Assembly (NCBI GenBank): GCA_033439265.1
Contig: JAVTVX010000002.1
Location: 13,932,174 to 13,996,173, forward strand
DNA from: Dillenia suffruticosa
Lineage: Eukaryota > Streptophyta > Magnoliopsida > Dilleniales > Dilleniaceae
Direction: 5' to 3'
Length of the DNA stretch: 64,000 nt
This document shows, piece after piece, positions 35,222-47,726 of the stretch. A model generated the notes under the pieces. That model ran no database searches. It worked only from the letters and a program-made list of their open reading frames with translations, and was not told where the DNA came from. The stretch's first letter is position 1. Each line of letters opens with the position of its first letter. A program made the translations under genes and the position numbers.

Positions 35222-35651
35222 TGTTGGATTTATATGCACATACACATGCGGAAGCGTGCAAAATATTTCGGAATCATAAAAGAATAGGATTTTCGGGCAT
35301 ACCTCAAAAGTAGATCGCAAAATCTGGGAACGACGAACCTCGATCAATCGACCTCGCAGTCGGGATGATAACCACAAAAGATGAGCTATCACCGCAGCAC
35401 CACGACCCCTCAATCGAATCCGGTGACAAATTCTCTTCGCAGAATTTTTCCCTCTTTCTCTCAATTGTCTCCTCACAATCTTTTGCAATGGTTGTGTGTC
35501 CTAGGGTTTTGCCCCTAGTTTCCATATGTCTCCTTCACCACAAATGGTAGGGAATTCAAATCCCATAAGTTACCATTTGTGCATATGGAAAGTGGGATAT
35601 TTCCTTTTTCCAAATAAGGAAAGATGCCCCACGTGGGCATTCATTCCTTCA
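35222..35651 (-). repeat. 5' LTR of the Ty1/copia element
   Basis: The 430-bp LTR has TG...CA ends. On its internal side is the primer-binding site, so for this minus-strand element it is the 5' LTR and carries its promoter. The outer flank is ATAAT (35652-35656). Confidence 0.96.
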
Positions 35652-35656
35652 ATAAT

Positions 35657-36924
35657 AATGTATTTCGACAATACATATTAAGAATTACTAGTTATTAAGG
35701 TTTAAATGATCTTAATCTTGTTCTCATATTTTTAATCGGAATGATCCGGTTAAGAAAATTATTATATATATATATATATATATAGAAGATTAATTCAAAA
35801 TTTATAAAATAAAATTATTTTTGGTGTGATAAATAATAATGTCACTAATAACAATAGCACGATACAAGCAAGGAGTCTAGCACATAGAGAAAAAGAGTGA
35901 CCTCGTGTTGATCATATACTCCATCACCGCGTACCAACTCCGGAGGCTCTTGAAAACTCCCAAAGCTTCCATTCCACCCCTTCTCTGTTTGTACAATACA
36001 ATGCATTTTGATTTGCCAAGCCTTTTTCAAGGCAATTCCCCACAATCCCCCAAAAGTCCATCTTGGTCAACACTGGCCCAATAAAAGCTGGTACAAAGTT
36101 CACTCAATTCCTAGGTTGCCCTTTTAATACCCACTAATTGTCAATGTAACCCACATGAATCTCAAGGCTCAAAAATAGGTATTTAAAAAAAAAAAAAAAG
36201 TGGGGCAATCTCAAAAATCAAAAAAATACATAAATATTGAAAATAGATATTCTAAAAAGAGAAGACAAACAAAAAAAAGCTCCCCCATAACAAGACTCCA
36301 AGATATGAAAGAATTCACGCCCACAGACACAAAAAGTATTTATATATTATACATGAATAATAATAAAAAGTGCCCCAAAAATAGTCCTTTTCAAAGCGAG
36401 TGAAGGGTACTCTCCAATCAAAGGAGAGTAAGAGGTGATGTCAGGTATGGTTTTCGTACGTGGGGGGTTGTGGTGCCACCCTCTTACAACCAGCTTTTTA
36501 TCATTAACCCATTTCACTTGCCCCACACGCACACACCCGGCGAGTGACTAACGCGCGCATCACTCACTCACACGCACACGACATTAACATTAGAAAAAAC
36601 ACGAGACTCTCTGACTAAAACACACACACACACACTCTCTCTCTCTCTCTCTCTCTCCCCCGTTTTTCTTAAACACAACTACTCCAACAGTGAAGTAGAG
36701 AGATCGGCGGTTGGAGCATGGAAGCACGTCGGAAAACAACTCTCCAGCCACTGGAGACGGCGTTTTCCGGCTAAATGCAAAAACCCAGAAAAGGAAAAAA
36801 ACAGAGCAATCTGAGGATGGAGAAAAACAGAGGAAATAACGGAAACCCACCCAAATGAACAGATAAAAAGAAAAGATAGAAAAAACGAAACCCACAAAAG
36901 GTCCATCAAAACGACGTCGTTACA
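35657..36924. other. Upstream region and 5' leader of the hAT-derived gene
   Basis: AT-rich DNA with a (TA)n tract (about 35762-35784). It is followed by CACACA and CT microsatellites at about 36620-36658 and a purine-rich leader. The palindrome ACGACGTCGT (36911-36920) sits just before the start codon and is an ACGT-core type element. No other gene is seen. Confidence 0.5.
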
Positions 36925-39201
36925 ATGGCAACAAACGCAACAACAACAACTACGGCGACAACAGAAACAGCTTCAATCTCAGGCAACACCACAGCAGAAG
37001 AAGCAACCGCAAAAACAGTGCATAAGAGATACGAAGGGCTTCAGATGGTTCGAACAAAAGCTATAAAAGGCAAAGGGGCTTGGTATTGGGCTCACTTAGA
37101 ACCAATTCTGATCCACAACTCTGAAACCGGTCTCCCCAAAGCCGTCAAGCTTCGGTGTTCATTATGCGAGGCAGTTTTCTCCGCTTCAAACCCTTCGCGT
37201 ACCGCCTCTGAGCATCTCAAGAGGGGCACTTGCCCTAATTTCTCCTCCTCTCCTGTTCCCAAACCCATTTCCTCTATTTCTCCCATCCAACACAACCACC
37301 GGAAAAGACCCCCTGCCACTGTATCCGGTGGTGTATCGTCGTCTGGGGCGGTGGGTCAGCCTTCTTTTTCGGTTTCTTCAGTCGGATTCTGCTCTGAAAT
37401 TGGGTACTCTGGAGCTATTGTTGTGAGTCAACAGCAGCAGAATCAAAGTCAAAATTTGATTTTGTCAGGTGGGAAAGAGGATTTGGGAGCTCTGGCGATG
37501 TTGGAGGACAGTGTGAAGAAGTTGAAAAGTCCGAAAACTTCACCAGGGCCGGTTTTGAGCAAAGCCCAAATTGACTCTGCTTTTGATTTTTTGACAGATT
37601 GGGTTTTCGAGTCATGCGGGTCTGTTTCTCTCTCCTCGTTAGAGCATCCCAAGTTCAGAGCTTTTCTGAATCAAGTGGGTTTGCCTTCAATTTCGAGTAG
37701 GGATTTTTTTGGGAGCAGATTGGACGTGAAATTTGAAGAGGTAAAAGCCGAGTCTGAAGCTAAAATCAGAGATGCTCTGTTTTTCCAAGTGTGTTCTGAT
37801 GGGTGGAAAGTGAAGAACTTTAGTGGGAATGAAGAGAATTTGGTGAATTTGTCTGTGAATTTGCCAAATGGGACTAGTGTTTTTAGAAGAGCTGTTTTCA
37901 CTTCTGGGTCTGTTCCTTCAAAGTATGCAGAGGATGTTATGTGGGAGACAATTACCGGCATTTGTGGCAGTGTTGTTCAACAATGTGTAGGGATTGTCTC
38001 CGACAAGTTCAAATCAAAAGCATTGAGAAATTTGGAGTCTCAGCATCACTGGATGGTCAATCTCTCTTGCCAATTTCAAGGATTTAGCAGTTTAATCAAA
38101 GATTTTAGCAAAGAGCTTCCAATTTTCGTGTCTGTTGTTGAGAATTGTTTAAAGTTAGCTACTTTTGTGAATTCCAAGCCCCAAATTAGAAACTGCTTTC
38201 ACAAGTATCAGTTACAGGAGTACGGTCACGCTGGATGGTTGCGCGTGCCACGTCATAGGGAGCTTAACTTCATGCCTCTGTGTACAATGCTGGAGGACGT
38301 AGTGTCCGCTGCCAGGGCACTTCAGCTATTGCTTTTAGATGAGACTTACAAAATTGTGTCAATGGAGGACCCTATTGCTAGAGAAGTCGCGGATATGATC
38401 CGGGACGCGAAGTTTTGGAATGACCTACAAGCTGTTGATTCAGTTGTTAAGCTTGTGAGGGAAATGGCTCATGATATTGAGACTGAGAGGCCTTTAGTAG
38501 GACAATGTCTGCCTCTTTGGGATGAACTTAGGTCTAAAGTCAAAGACTGGTGTGCTAAATTTCATGTCCCTGAGGGTCCTATTGATCGACTGATTGATCG
38601 TAGATTCAAAAAGAACTATCACCCAGCTTGGGCTGCTGCATATATACTTGATCCGTTGTACTTGATTAGGGATACAAGCGGTAAATACCTGCCGCCTTTC
38701 AAGTGCTTGACACTCGAACAAGAGAAAGATGTGGATAAGTTGATTACAAGGCTTGTGTCGCGAGAAGAAGCGCACATTGCCCTAATGGAGCTAATGAAGT
38801 GGAGAACTGAAGGGCTTGATCCGGTGTATGCTCAAGCAGTGCAGTTAAAGCAAAGAGATCCAATTACGGGGAAGATGCGGATTGCGAATCCGCAGAGTAG
38901 TAGGCTTGTTTGGGAGACATATTTGAGTGAGTTTAAGTCATTGGGGAAAGTTGCAGTTAGGCTTATATTCTTGCATGCTACTTCTTCTGGATTCAAGTGT
39001 AATTGGTCTGTATTGAGATGGGTTTCTTCCTCTAGAGCTGGCTTGGATAGGGCTCAGAAGATGATCTTCATTGCTGCTCATGCTAAGCTAGAACGCCGTG
39101 ATTTCGCGAATGAGGAGGAGAAAGATGCAGAGTTGTTTGCCTCTACTGACGGTGAGGATGATGTGCTCAATGAGGTTGTTGTTGATGCATCTTCAGTGTA
39201 A
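36925..39201 (+). CDS. Domesticated hAT-transposase-like protein (At1g12380-like)
   Basis: A single-exon host gene of 758 residues. The N-terminus is Thr/Ala-rich. It is followed by the conserved RYEGLQMVRTKAIKGKGAWYW and a BED-like zinc finger with C78, C81, H97 and C103 (RCSLCEAVF ... EHLKRGTC). A DUF659/RNase-H-like core covers about residues 200-420 (SDGWKVKNFSGNEENLVNL, GIVSDKFKSKALRNL). A hAT C-terminal dimerisation-type region ends near residue 735 (WSVLRWVSSSRAGLDRAQKM). It has no terminal inverted repeats, is intact, and corresponds by recall to Arabidopsis At1g12380/At1g62870. These are stable plant genes and probably act as DNA-binding nuclear proteins; their function is not established to my knowledge. 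The start is supported by conserved sequence soon after it. Confidence 0.92.
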   Translation: MATNATTTTTATTETASISGNTTAEEATAKTVHKRYEGLQMVRTKAIKGKGAWYWAHLEPILIHNSETGLPKAVKLRCSLCEAVFSASNPSRTASEHLKRGTCPNFSSSPVPKPISSISPIQHNHRKRPPATVSGGVSSSGAVGQPSFSVSSVGFCSEIGYSGAIVVSQQQQNQSQNLILSGGKEDLGALAMLEDSVKKLKSPKTSPGPVLSKAQIDSAFDFLTDWVFESCGSVSLSSLEHPKFRAFLNQVGLPSISSRDFFGSRLDVKFEEVKAESEAKIRDALFFQVCSDGWKVKNFSGNEENLVNLSVNLPNGTSVFRRAVFTSGSVPSKYAEDVMWETITGICGSVVQQCVGIVSDKFKSKALRNLESQHHWMVNLSCQFQGFSSLIKDFSKELPIFVSVVENCLKLATFVNSKPQIRNCFHKYQLQEYGHAGWLRVPRHRELNFMPLCTMLEDVVSAARALQLLLLDETYKIVSMEDPIAREVADMIRDAKFWNDLQAVDSVVKLVREMAHDIETERPLVGQCLPLWDELRSKVKDWCAKFHVPEGPIDRLIDRRFKKNYHPAWAAAYILDPLYLIRDTSGKYLPPFKCLTLEQEKDVDKLITRLVSREEAHIALMELMKWRTEGLDPVYAQAVQLKQRDPITGKMRIANPQSSRLVWETYLSEFKSLGKVAVRLIFLHATSSGFKCNWSVLRWVSSSRAGLDRAQKMIFIAAHAKLERRDFANEEEKDAELFASTDGEDDVLNEVVVDASSV

Positions 39202-39342
39202 CAAAAATTCTTTTTTCTTTTTATTTTTTAGAAATTTTAGACTCTTTTAGGATTTATTGAATTCTTTCTACTGCCTTCTTTTTCTTTCAACTTTGTGCAC
39301 TTACACTTTAGATGATATATTTGGGGGGCTATGGGATGGGAT

Positions 39343-39374
<32 letters not shown>

Positions 39375-41238
39375 GTTTTAATTCTTATCATCGATGGAGG
39401 GGATGAGTATTTTTTTTTCTCTGTATTTTGTGCACTGTATGTCTGGTGAACTAAAAGTGCATTTATTGCTTCCTCTCTCTATGTCTGTCACCCCAACCCA
39501 TGATTTTGGAGTTGTTGGATTTGCAGTAACAGTGTAACATTTTAGTTCCTAAGGTCTTGTAATTTGGGATTAATAATATTATTTATGAAAAGGGGAGATG
39601 TTTTTGGTTTCTCCTTTTGTTTCTCACTTCACATTCTGTCTATAATTTTCTTTATTAATTTATAATCTTTGTATTGATCATTTGGGCCTTGCTTGCTTAT
39701 TGTAAATTTTCAAGATCGATGATTGTGGATCTTCTACGTAGCAGATAGAGTGGTAGAATAAATACTCATCATCCAATTGGGGGGTTAGGGTTACTGCCGG
39801 ATGGTTAGAATTTGTCCTAATCAAATTTTTGTGAGTGTCGATATCTATGAAAATCTATGAATATCGTAAAATAGATCAGACGATTGAATTAAGGAGTTGA
39901 ATCTTATACTCCCTTCTCTCTGATGCGTGCAGAGGTATCAGTTGCTTGTACTTCATTTTTTTTCCCCCTTAGAAAGTCCTCTGTTTTTCTTCCTAAAAGC
40001 TGAGTATAAGATTTCAGGTATTGTTCCAACATTCAAGAGCCAAAAAAACATTAGCACAGACATTGAAAAGCAAGATAGGAATCTTCGAATTTACTGAATA
40101 AAACCTGGTCAGCAGTAATTAGTTGGTAGTAGTCGTTTTCATCTGTTAAAAGAACTTTCATCACGATGATTAAAGAAAATGATGATATTCCTCTGTTAGT
40201 TCCAATCTGCAAGTGAAATTGAGCTTATGATGTGGGGTGCTGAAAAAATGTTCCTTTTGTTTTGATTGCAGAGTCATTTAATGAAGACATCGTTGGACTC
40301 CAAAGGTCGCCATGAGAAGGGTTTTGATGATAACCAGAGAATTTTATTGATCCTACAAGTGATGATGCAAAAGGTCTTTCAAAAAAAAAAAAAAAAAAAT
40401 CCGAAGAAAGACCTGATTTTTTTTGCAGGACACGTGTCTGAGGCTACTTCGAGAAAAACCGGTTCAATGGCGGCAAAAAGAACCGGTTTTCAAAATGTGG
40501 GTCAACCTTGGAATAACTCGCACCAAATCTTTTCTTGCTAGACTGCTGGAGGGAAGCAATTCTCACTGGTTTTTTTCTGTGATGAATTAATTCTATCCTA
40601 AGGTTTCTGTCTTTGAAGAGAGCGTAGCCCCACCATAGAAGAAGTGGAAGTCTATGTCTGTGCTCCAGTGTCAAATTTATCAGAATAGTGATCTCCGTAC
40701 TGGTTAATGACAAAAAAAAATTAATATGGCATTGAAAAATAAATCTGATATAAGTTTTGGACCATATAAAGTTTGGCATTTCTAATCTCTTAACCTTTTT
40801 CTACAGTGTGTAAGATGTATGAAGACAATGAGGCAGGATCGAAGGGAGCAAGGGACCAACTACTCTTCCTAAAATTTAAAAAAGAAAAAATTATAAATAT
40901 ACTTTCATATATAATTTGACTCCTTAAAAAATTATAACCTTTTTTTCAATATTATTACCTTAATATATATATATTAATATATATATATATATATATATAT
41001 GTTATATTTTATTTTTGGCCTTTTTACCCACCAAATCATCTCACGGGGTGAGGGGTAACTTCTGTTTTAAACATTCCAAAGCTCTCGTGAGGGTGTTCAT
41101 GCAGAGTCATTAGGTGATGCTTCTCATGATTGCGAAAAAGGTTTTTGAGAAGAACCCAAAGCAAAGGAAGACTGTCGGCAAGAAGCAGCACATGAGATGC
41201 CTTGATAGTGATTCTACAACGAATTCTAACTCATTTTG

Positions 41239-41269
<31 letters not shown>

Positions 41270-42262
41270 AAATTGAAAGAAACTACAACCTACCATGTGA
41301 AACTCTAGTTGATATTGTTGGTCTAATCCCCATTTAGTCATTATTTTAATCAAATGATATTGATATTGTTTGTCAAATGAATGATTCATCGTTTTGGCTC
41401 ATGAAGCACTATGGCATCATAAGGTTTGTATCTCCACATAATATTTCTCTTTCGCTATAATTATTTTAATCAAAATTGGTCCAAACAAAAACATTTTAAA
41501 AAAATAGTATTTTTTATGACATAACTTGTTATAATAATTTATTATTTGAATTGTTTTGTAATCACTAAAAATGGAAAAAGTATGTAAAAAACCTAATACC
41601 AGAATTAACTCTAGAAAAAAAAAAAAAAACCCTATTACACCTTACTCAAAGATAATGAATAACGTTTCTCTAAAAGGGAGATACTCTACTATCTCCAATG
41701 GGGATAGTGTCTACCCAAAATCTTTAAATTTTAAAAACCCCTATAATAATTAAATTTTAAATGATCAGAATTTATTTTAATTACTATAAAATGGACACGT
41801 GGACTTATAATTCAAATCTCAACCATGAGAAAGAAAATAATCTCTATTTGCAAATAATTTGTACCAAACAAAACCAATTACCTTCGGATGGGAGGTATTG
41901 AAGGTTGCATGGTTTTGCATAGTGTGCTCTTCATGGTGGATGATTCGTACATTGGTAGGAGAGAAAGAGAGCTCTAGATAGAGTGAAAAACAGCATTGAT
42001 TGAAGGGAAACAAATAAATCAAAAGAAAGGAGATTGAGGATTTTGAAGAGGAAAGCAAAGAGATCATAAGTATTCATTGAAAGTAGATTCGGTCATCCAT
42101 TTAACTTGTAATAAAGAAAGGTGTTCCACTTATGGAAAAACATCGAAGTCCTCTCTCTAGATATCTTTTAAATGCTATACTCAAGTGTACATTTATCAAG
42201 AAATTGATTATCTTCATCCTTTCATCTTATCATACAAACCCCGAAAGGCAATTTCAATTTTG

Positions 42263-42302
<40 letters not shown>

Positions 42303-43100
42303 TGAGAATTTCAGATTCACCTCACCCACCTCCACATAAACAATGAAAAGAAGATGAAAATCAAATGGTCTCTTACTTTTTGGTGTGTAGGAAAGTAGGA
42401 CCAGAAATGAAGTATACCATTATTTTACCTTTTATTTTTTCTAATTACTCTTTTAGTGGGGAGACAAAAATTCTTGTCGGCAGGGCTTACTAACACTGAC
42501 TGCTTACCAACTAAGGGTGGACTTATGGCTCGCTCGCTCGCTCTCTCTCTCCCTCTCCCTCCCTCTCTCTCTCTCTCTCTCTATGTTGTTTTAAAACTTT
42601 AAGGTAAGTATTGTATATATGCTTCACTCCACTCATGTCGTTGTAAAAGGGAAAGAAGGATATGATGATCGAAGTATGAGGCAATAAACTCCCTTTCTTC
42701 AAGAATCTTTTCTCTTCCAATGCTGCCTATAGTTCAACTTTATTTTATTTACTTTTTTTTTTCCCTTTTTCGTTCTCTATATTGTTTTTTTATGACTTTT
42801 TAGATCGAGTTCTTTATATCAAATTCAACTTTTTGTTAACTTAATTCAACTTAATATGCCATTACTACTAGACGATGGGGTTTTGTGGAAAATGCAAGAT
42901 TTACCAACTACGAGGCAAACAAGTCTAGATTATGTTTTGCATTTTTCTTGCCAGAAAGTTCCAACATGTGTCCGTCAAGGTCTAGGGTACCCTAAACAGT
43001 TTTGCTTGCTCTTGAGAAATACTTCCGAAAACATCAAATACTCTCTACCTCTATTCACGTTCCAAATTCCTTTTGCTAAATGGTAGAGGATTTAGCACAA

Positions 43101-43184
<84 letters not shown>

Positions 43185-43566
43185 TCTCCATGCAATGTAG
43201 AGTGAATTTCACACGACACGGTGGGTGTGGATGCTTGTGCATAGAAGAAATTTTTTGAGATTACATCTTCCTTTTTCTTATGTGCTAGTAAATTAATGTA
43301 CCATGATTAACCTATGGTGCTTTCGTGATATCACATGAATCAAAAATTTTGACCGAGGTACCAAAAACATGTGGTGCGCCACTTACCAAACTTATTGTCG
43401 CCATTCATGGTACTATAAATCAAACTTATAATTACTTACAGACTTGGTAAATTTCATGACATATTTATGTACCATTCTTTGACTTATATGTGGGGTGGCA
43501 CCGGAACATCATCTTGATCATCTTTATACCATATTGCTCATATGATGGACGACCTAATCTTGTGAA
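39202..43566. other. Intergenic region rich in microsatellites
   Basis: I find no convincing gene. The 3' UTR of the hAT-derived gene includes a GA tract (about 39343-39374). Further on there are a (TA)n tract (about 40964-41000), CT tracts at about 41239-41268, 42263-42299 and 42540-42583, and the compound (TG)n(GA)n at 43102-43181. Two patches (about 40266-40540 and 41105-41235) have somewhat codon-like composition and share an initial GCAGAGTCATT, but I recognise no protein in either. Confidence 0.5.
43102..43181. repeat. Compound microsatellite (TG)n(GA)n
   Basis: About 18 TG units lead directly into about 22 GA units, the same order as at 11641-11698. Confidence 0.97.
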
Positions 43567-43581
43567 AATTCAAGGGATTTT

Positions 43582-43797
43582 TTTTTTTTGGGTACCAATG
43601 TCTTGGACACCGCTCAGTATTCGGGATTTTACTCCGATTAATCCAGACCGACCGCTGCAGTAGCTCCTTTCCGAGGGTGGATCTCCTAAGGGGGAATGTT
43701 CCGTTCACATAAAGGTCTGATACTTTCAGCAGGAGTCGAACCTCAGTCATGCTTAAGGTACTCAACTCCACATTCAATTAAGTCAACCCACGTTATT
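43582..43797 (-). mobile_element. tRNA-derived SINE, full length, perfect 15-bp target-site duplication
   Basis: A 216-bp insertion lies between perfect repeats AATTCAAGGGATTTT (43567-43581 and 43798-43812). On the minus strand it has a near-consensus B box (GAGGTTCGACTCC near 43735) and the body motifs GGAGATCCACCC, CTGCAGCGGTCGGTCTGG, ATTAATCGGAGTAAAATCC, followed by an A tail. Its intact B box makes it the youngest-looking member of the family in this window. Confidence 0.92.
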
Positions 43798-43812
43798 AAT
43801 TCAAGGGATTTT

Positions 43813-46300
43813 GAGTGATCCACATTATGTAACTAAATATAAAAGTTCCTAATCTCTTAAATTCATTTTGCGAATTAAAAAAAAAATTACGTAACTCCAT
43901 ATTATTTAGTCACAGAGGAGTCTATTTGTTATTTTTTTGTGTATACATGTGTGCGTATATATATTTATGAAGATAAATGTTATTCTTCAAATCATTCATA
44001 AGGCGGTAATTTCCAAGTACGAAATAAATTTCCAGGAGACATTTAGAGTATATAGCGTAAACATTCTCGTTTGATTAATGGCCATTGGACCACCCATTAG
44101 TGTGTCTAGCTACTAGTACCTCGAAAGCCTGCTCCCTTCCCCAGGGTTCCCCTTTTCACTCCAAGACGGGAAGTGAAATACTTCATTTTGGAGGGGGGAA
44201 AAAAAGTAAAGGAAGATGCTCTTCTTTATTTCACTATTCTCTCACATGTTAGACCCCCTCGTCTGCTTTGCGCCAACCAGTTATATTACTTCATCTTTGA
44301 AAACCCTACCCCCACAAAAGACTTCCCTCTTTATGCCTCTTACTCTACGCAATTTCGTTGCGACAAGCATATTCTTATGCTTTATATGAAAGTAAAAGTC
44401 GGCAAACACATGTCCTCCAAAAGCTAGCTCTACCAAAGTTGTGAGTGTGTGCGTGTGAGAGAGAGAGAGCTGAGGCTAATAGACGTATAAGAATACCTAG
44501 TTGCAAACAAAGAAACGTCCAATATAATGGTGTATTTTCTACTAGACCACATAGTTATTAGTTCGTTTGATAGCTACGGAAGACGTTATTGGATCAATTG
44601 TTTTACTTAAAGGGATGTAATGCTTTGTTTGTTTAAGTTATAAAGCAAATGCACTGTTTGCATTAACTATTGCGACAATGTTTTATGCTAACCTAAGTAG
44701 CTAATCAAAATTCAATCTCATCATTTTGGGAGAGTGACATTTGCTCAAATATTAGTCCAGAGATTTGTCCCAAACTATATCATGACACATCTAATTGCTC
44801 CAAACATTAAACCAAAAGATTTGTAAATAACTACCTTAATTAATCACAAGTTGCCATCTTACGCCCGTAACAAGGTATGACCAAGTAACGTTAATAAATG
44901 ACATTTCTTACGGTATCATCTCATTTAAATAGTGAGTTTAAATCTCACTAGAATCAGAGTTGAAGTTTAGGGGCAGGGAACAACTCACTCTAGTGTATTC
45001 ATTCATCACTATATGAAAAAGAAAAAAAAAAAAAAAAACATAATAAAAACTTTTTTAAAAGAAAGAGTCTCCAAAAAAATAAAAGAAAAAGGGTAATGGG
45101 GTAAAGAAAAAGGAGGGGCAGGTGGCAAGGTCAATAATTTAGGGATGAATATGATGGATGATGCATGTGGAATTGGGATCATATTACCACATCTACTTAT
45201 AGCCAAGATTGTGTGGTATAGGGCACCACATATTTGTACATTTTCGTCCTTTGAGGAGGACTCTGTGCCCTTCCTTTCAATTTCAACACGTTGGCCCCAT
45301 TTACCCTCCTCCCGTCTAAATCGACTTTACTCCTACAAAAGAAAATTTGGGGACCATGTGTACGGCTTCGATCACCTTTTGATCGTGTATTTCTTTGCCC
45401 CCACCGCAATCTCATCATAAAAAATGTACTCTTTAAAGTATCCAACTCCTATTTATTCATGAATATATATACACATATGTATGTATGTAAACGTATGTAC
45501 GAAATACGGTTGTTTTGTTTTGTGTGTATTGTTTCACTTTTGTCATTAAATTTATAAGGCTCATACTTGTACTCTTTCTGAGAACTTGGACCTGGACTCT
45601 TCCATTATTACGTCACTTGCTATGCATTATACAAGCTTATTTAAAAACACATGGAAATCTCATATATATTTGACAATAGTAGATAGCTTAATTTTCTAAC
45701 TCTTTTTTTTTTTTCATCGATCGGTGTCTAACTCTCGTCAAATAAATTCAATCTGAAACTGTATGACTCATTAAGGAATTGATTCTCTCAAATCTCACTC
45801 CTTAATTTTCATCGAATCCAAAACTTGTACAAAGTCGATCAACGTTTTGATTTTTTTTTTAGTATCGTATAGTTCAATTAAATAGTTATTGTGCATGAAT
45901 GGCACTTGCATCCTTTCATATTTCAATTTTTTCTCTCATTCTAAAATATTGATTTAAATTATAATTATTATCTTTATCTACTAAAATTTTAATGCATTAA
46001 CTTGATTATTTAATCGAATTATAAATCATGAGCTCGTGATTATGCTCAAAGTGTGTAGTAAAGTTAATTGTTTGTGTCTTCCTTCTTGACAGGAAAAGAA
46101 AATGCGAATGACAATTGGAAGGAATAGCTAGGGGCGTTCTACATCTTAACTTTGTTCTAATCACCTAATTCGCATTGAAAAATATGAAGGTTTAGAAATT
46201 AAAAAAAAAAAAAAAATTTGTTTTGTGGAAATATGTTTTTGAAATGGCAATAAATTTCTGTTGCTGACATGTCAACATTTTATTTGTTAATAACCAATCG
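43813..46300. other. Intergenic region
   Basis: No gene is supported. A SINE fragment at about 45704-45850 is annotated separately. A possible further SINE head lies at about 44888-45030 (GAGTTTAAATCTCAC and a terminal A run). Confidence 0.5.
45704..45850 (-). mobile_element. Truncated SINE, second subfamily
   Basis: A T run at 45704-45714 is followed by the inverted motifs of the 23169 copy (ACTCATTAAGGAATTGA, then TCTCTCAAATCTCACTCC and a decayed B box). I found no clear target duplication, so the ends are approximate. Confidence 0.55.
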
Positions 46301-46313
46301 CACAACTGTTTGT

Positions 46314-46719
46314 CACGTGTTCCACCAACGTTTGACCAGTCCAATACCGAGGAATCCATCCCGGTCAAACATTCTGAACAGAGCTGACAGCACTTTCCCC
46401 GATGTTTATGTCATCCGACGACAAAGATGACATCGTCATTGGCTAATAGAAAAGTCCAGTCGCCACGTGGCCAACCGTGAATAAAATATATCGCAAAACG
46501 CGAGATTCCTTCACGTGAACAGCTGGAACGTATTCTATAAGGTAGGGAAGGCTACCTCCATGGTATGACGAGCGCAGAGATTGACGATAATCATCGTAGT
46601 GGAGAAGTTTAATGGACAATGAATTGATCGAACGGCTCGAATTGAAAAATACATAGAAGGTGTTTGATTTCTCCCACGTCGCTCTACAGAAGTTGACACT
46701 TGTGGACGTAAGACACGTG
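46314..46719. promoter_or_regulatory. Cluster of four G-boxes (CACGTG)
   Basis: CACGTG occurs at 46314-46319, 46464-46469 (inside the perfect palindrome GCCACGTGGC), 46512-46517 and 46714-46719, with further TTGAC and CACGTC elements between. A long CT tract (46784-46830) follows, as is common just downstream of plant transcription starts. G-boxes are bound by bZIP and bHLH factors. No coding gene is visible on either side, so the transcript, if any, is unidentified. Confidence 0.5.
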
Positions 46720-46779
46720 AACAGATGGAATCTTATACGACATCACTCATGGCTCAATGCGGGAACGAATCGCTAATGG

Positions 46780-46783
<4 letters not shown>

Positions 46784-46830
<47 letters not shown>
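46784..46830. repeat. (CT)n microsatellite
   Basis: About 23 uninterrupted CT units lie directly downstream of the G-box cluster. Confidence 0.97.
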
Positions 46831-46834
<4 letters not shown>

Positions 46835-47726
46835 CTTTTTTCCGTTTCCTAGTAAAAATCTAGCATTTCATTTGAAATGCTCCATTTGACTTAATTAAGA
46901 GAAAACCCACATTGATATTTGGTTATACGACGTATACGTATAAATATATAGTATAATTTATAAATAATGCAAAATAAAATAAATTTATATCAATCTTATT
47001 AAATAAACAAATAAAATATATTTTATATTACAATCCCAATATCAATAACAATATAAAATGGTGATGAAAAAATCAATTTCTAAATTAATTTTTACGATAC
47101 TCAAACCATATTAATTCAATAATTCTAATATCGATAGATCAAAACCCCAAAAAAATATAAAAGGACTAAACTAAGTGGTCATCTATATTTCAGCTTGTTT
47201 ATTCTTTCTGTTCTTTCATGATTTTAGATTTTCGTTTCAAAGTTTACTTGTTGTATGATTTAATCATAATCATCAACATTAATATTGACAAATTCACCAA
47301 AATTGTTTTAAGGGTGAAATCGTCAAATCGACAATTATATATAAAGAAAGGCATGGGGTCAATATGCAATGATATCTATTATATGAATTCTCTCTCTTAT
47401 GTGGGGCAAGAAAATTTTCTTTTTGAGATTCAGTTGCAACTTAGCTTTCGAAAACAATGAATGGAATCATTGTGACCATCCTCCCCCCCCCCCCAACTCA
47501 TTCCATCTAATTGGCCATAATTAATTTGATTAGCCATTTTAATAATCTTCACTTGGTCTTGACACATCGTACTTCAGATTTTTTTTTTTTAAGACTAAAC
47601 ATCTCCATGACTAACATAATCTTTCTCTGATTTATTGTGTTTCCAAGACTTTATAATTGGACCACGAATAACGGTCCGCAACCATTCAAATATTAGTATT
47701 ATTATCATTATTAAGTGAAAGTGAAA

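Larger units (their letters stand above)
28347..35651 (-). mobile_element. Ty1/copia LTR retrotransposon, looks whole and young
   Basis: The element is 7305 bp in minus orientation, with matching 430-bp LTRs and the 5-bp target duplication ATAAT (28342-28346, 35652-35656). The primer-binding site TGGTATCAGAGC lies next to the 5' LTR (about 35208-35219) and matches the 3' end of initiator tRNA-Met. A polypurine tract borders the 3' LTR. The order is 5' LTR, about 1.2-kb leader with a very GC-rich segment, a single gag-pol frame, about 1.1-kb 3' non-coding region, 3' LTR. I saw no LTR difference by eye, which points to a very recent insertion. The integrase-before-RT order places it in copia; I do not assign a lineage. 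Confidence 0.96.

Noticed and set aside
40266-41235. Two codon-like patches downstream of the hAT-derived gene
   Set aside because: Short, interrupted by homopolymers and unrecognised; possibly spliced 3' UTR, but no evidence fixes this.
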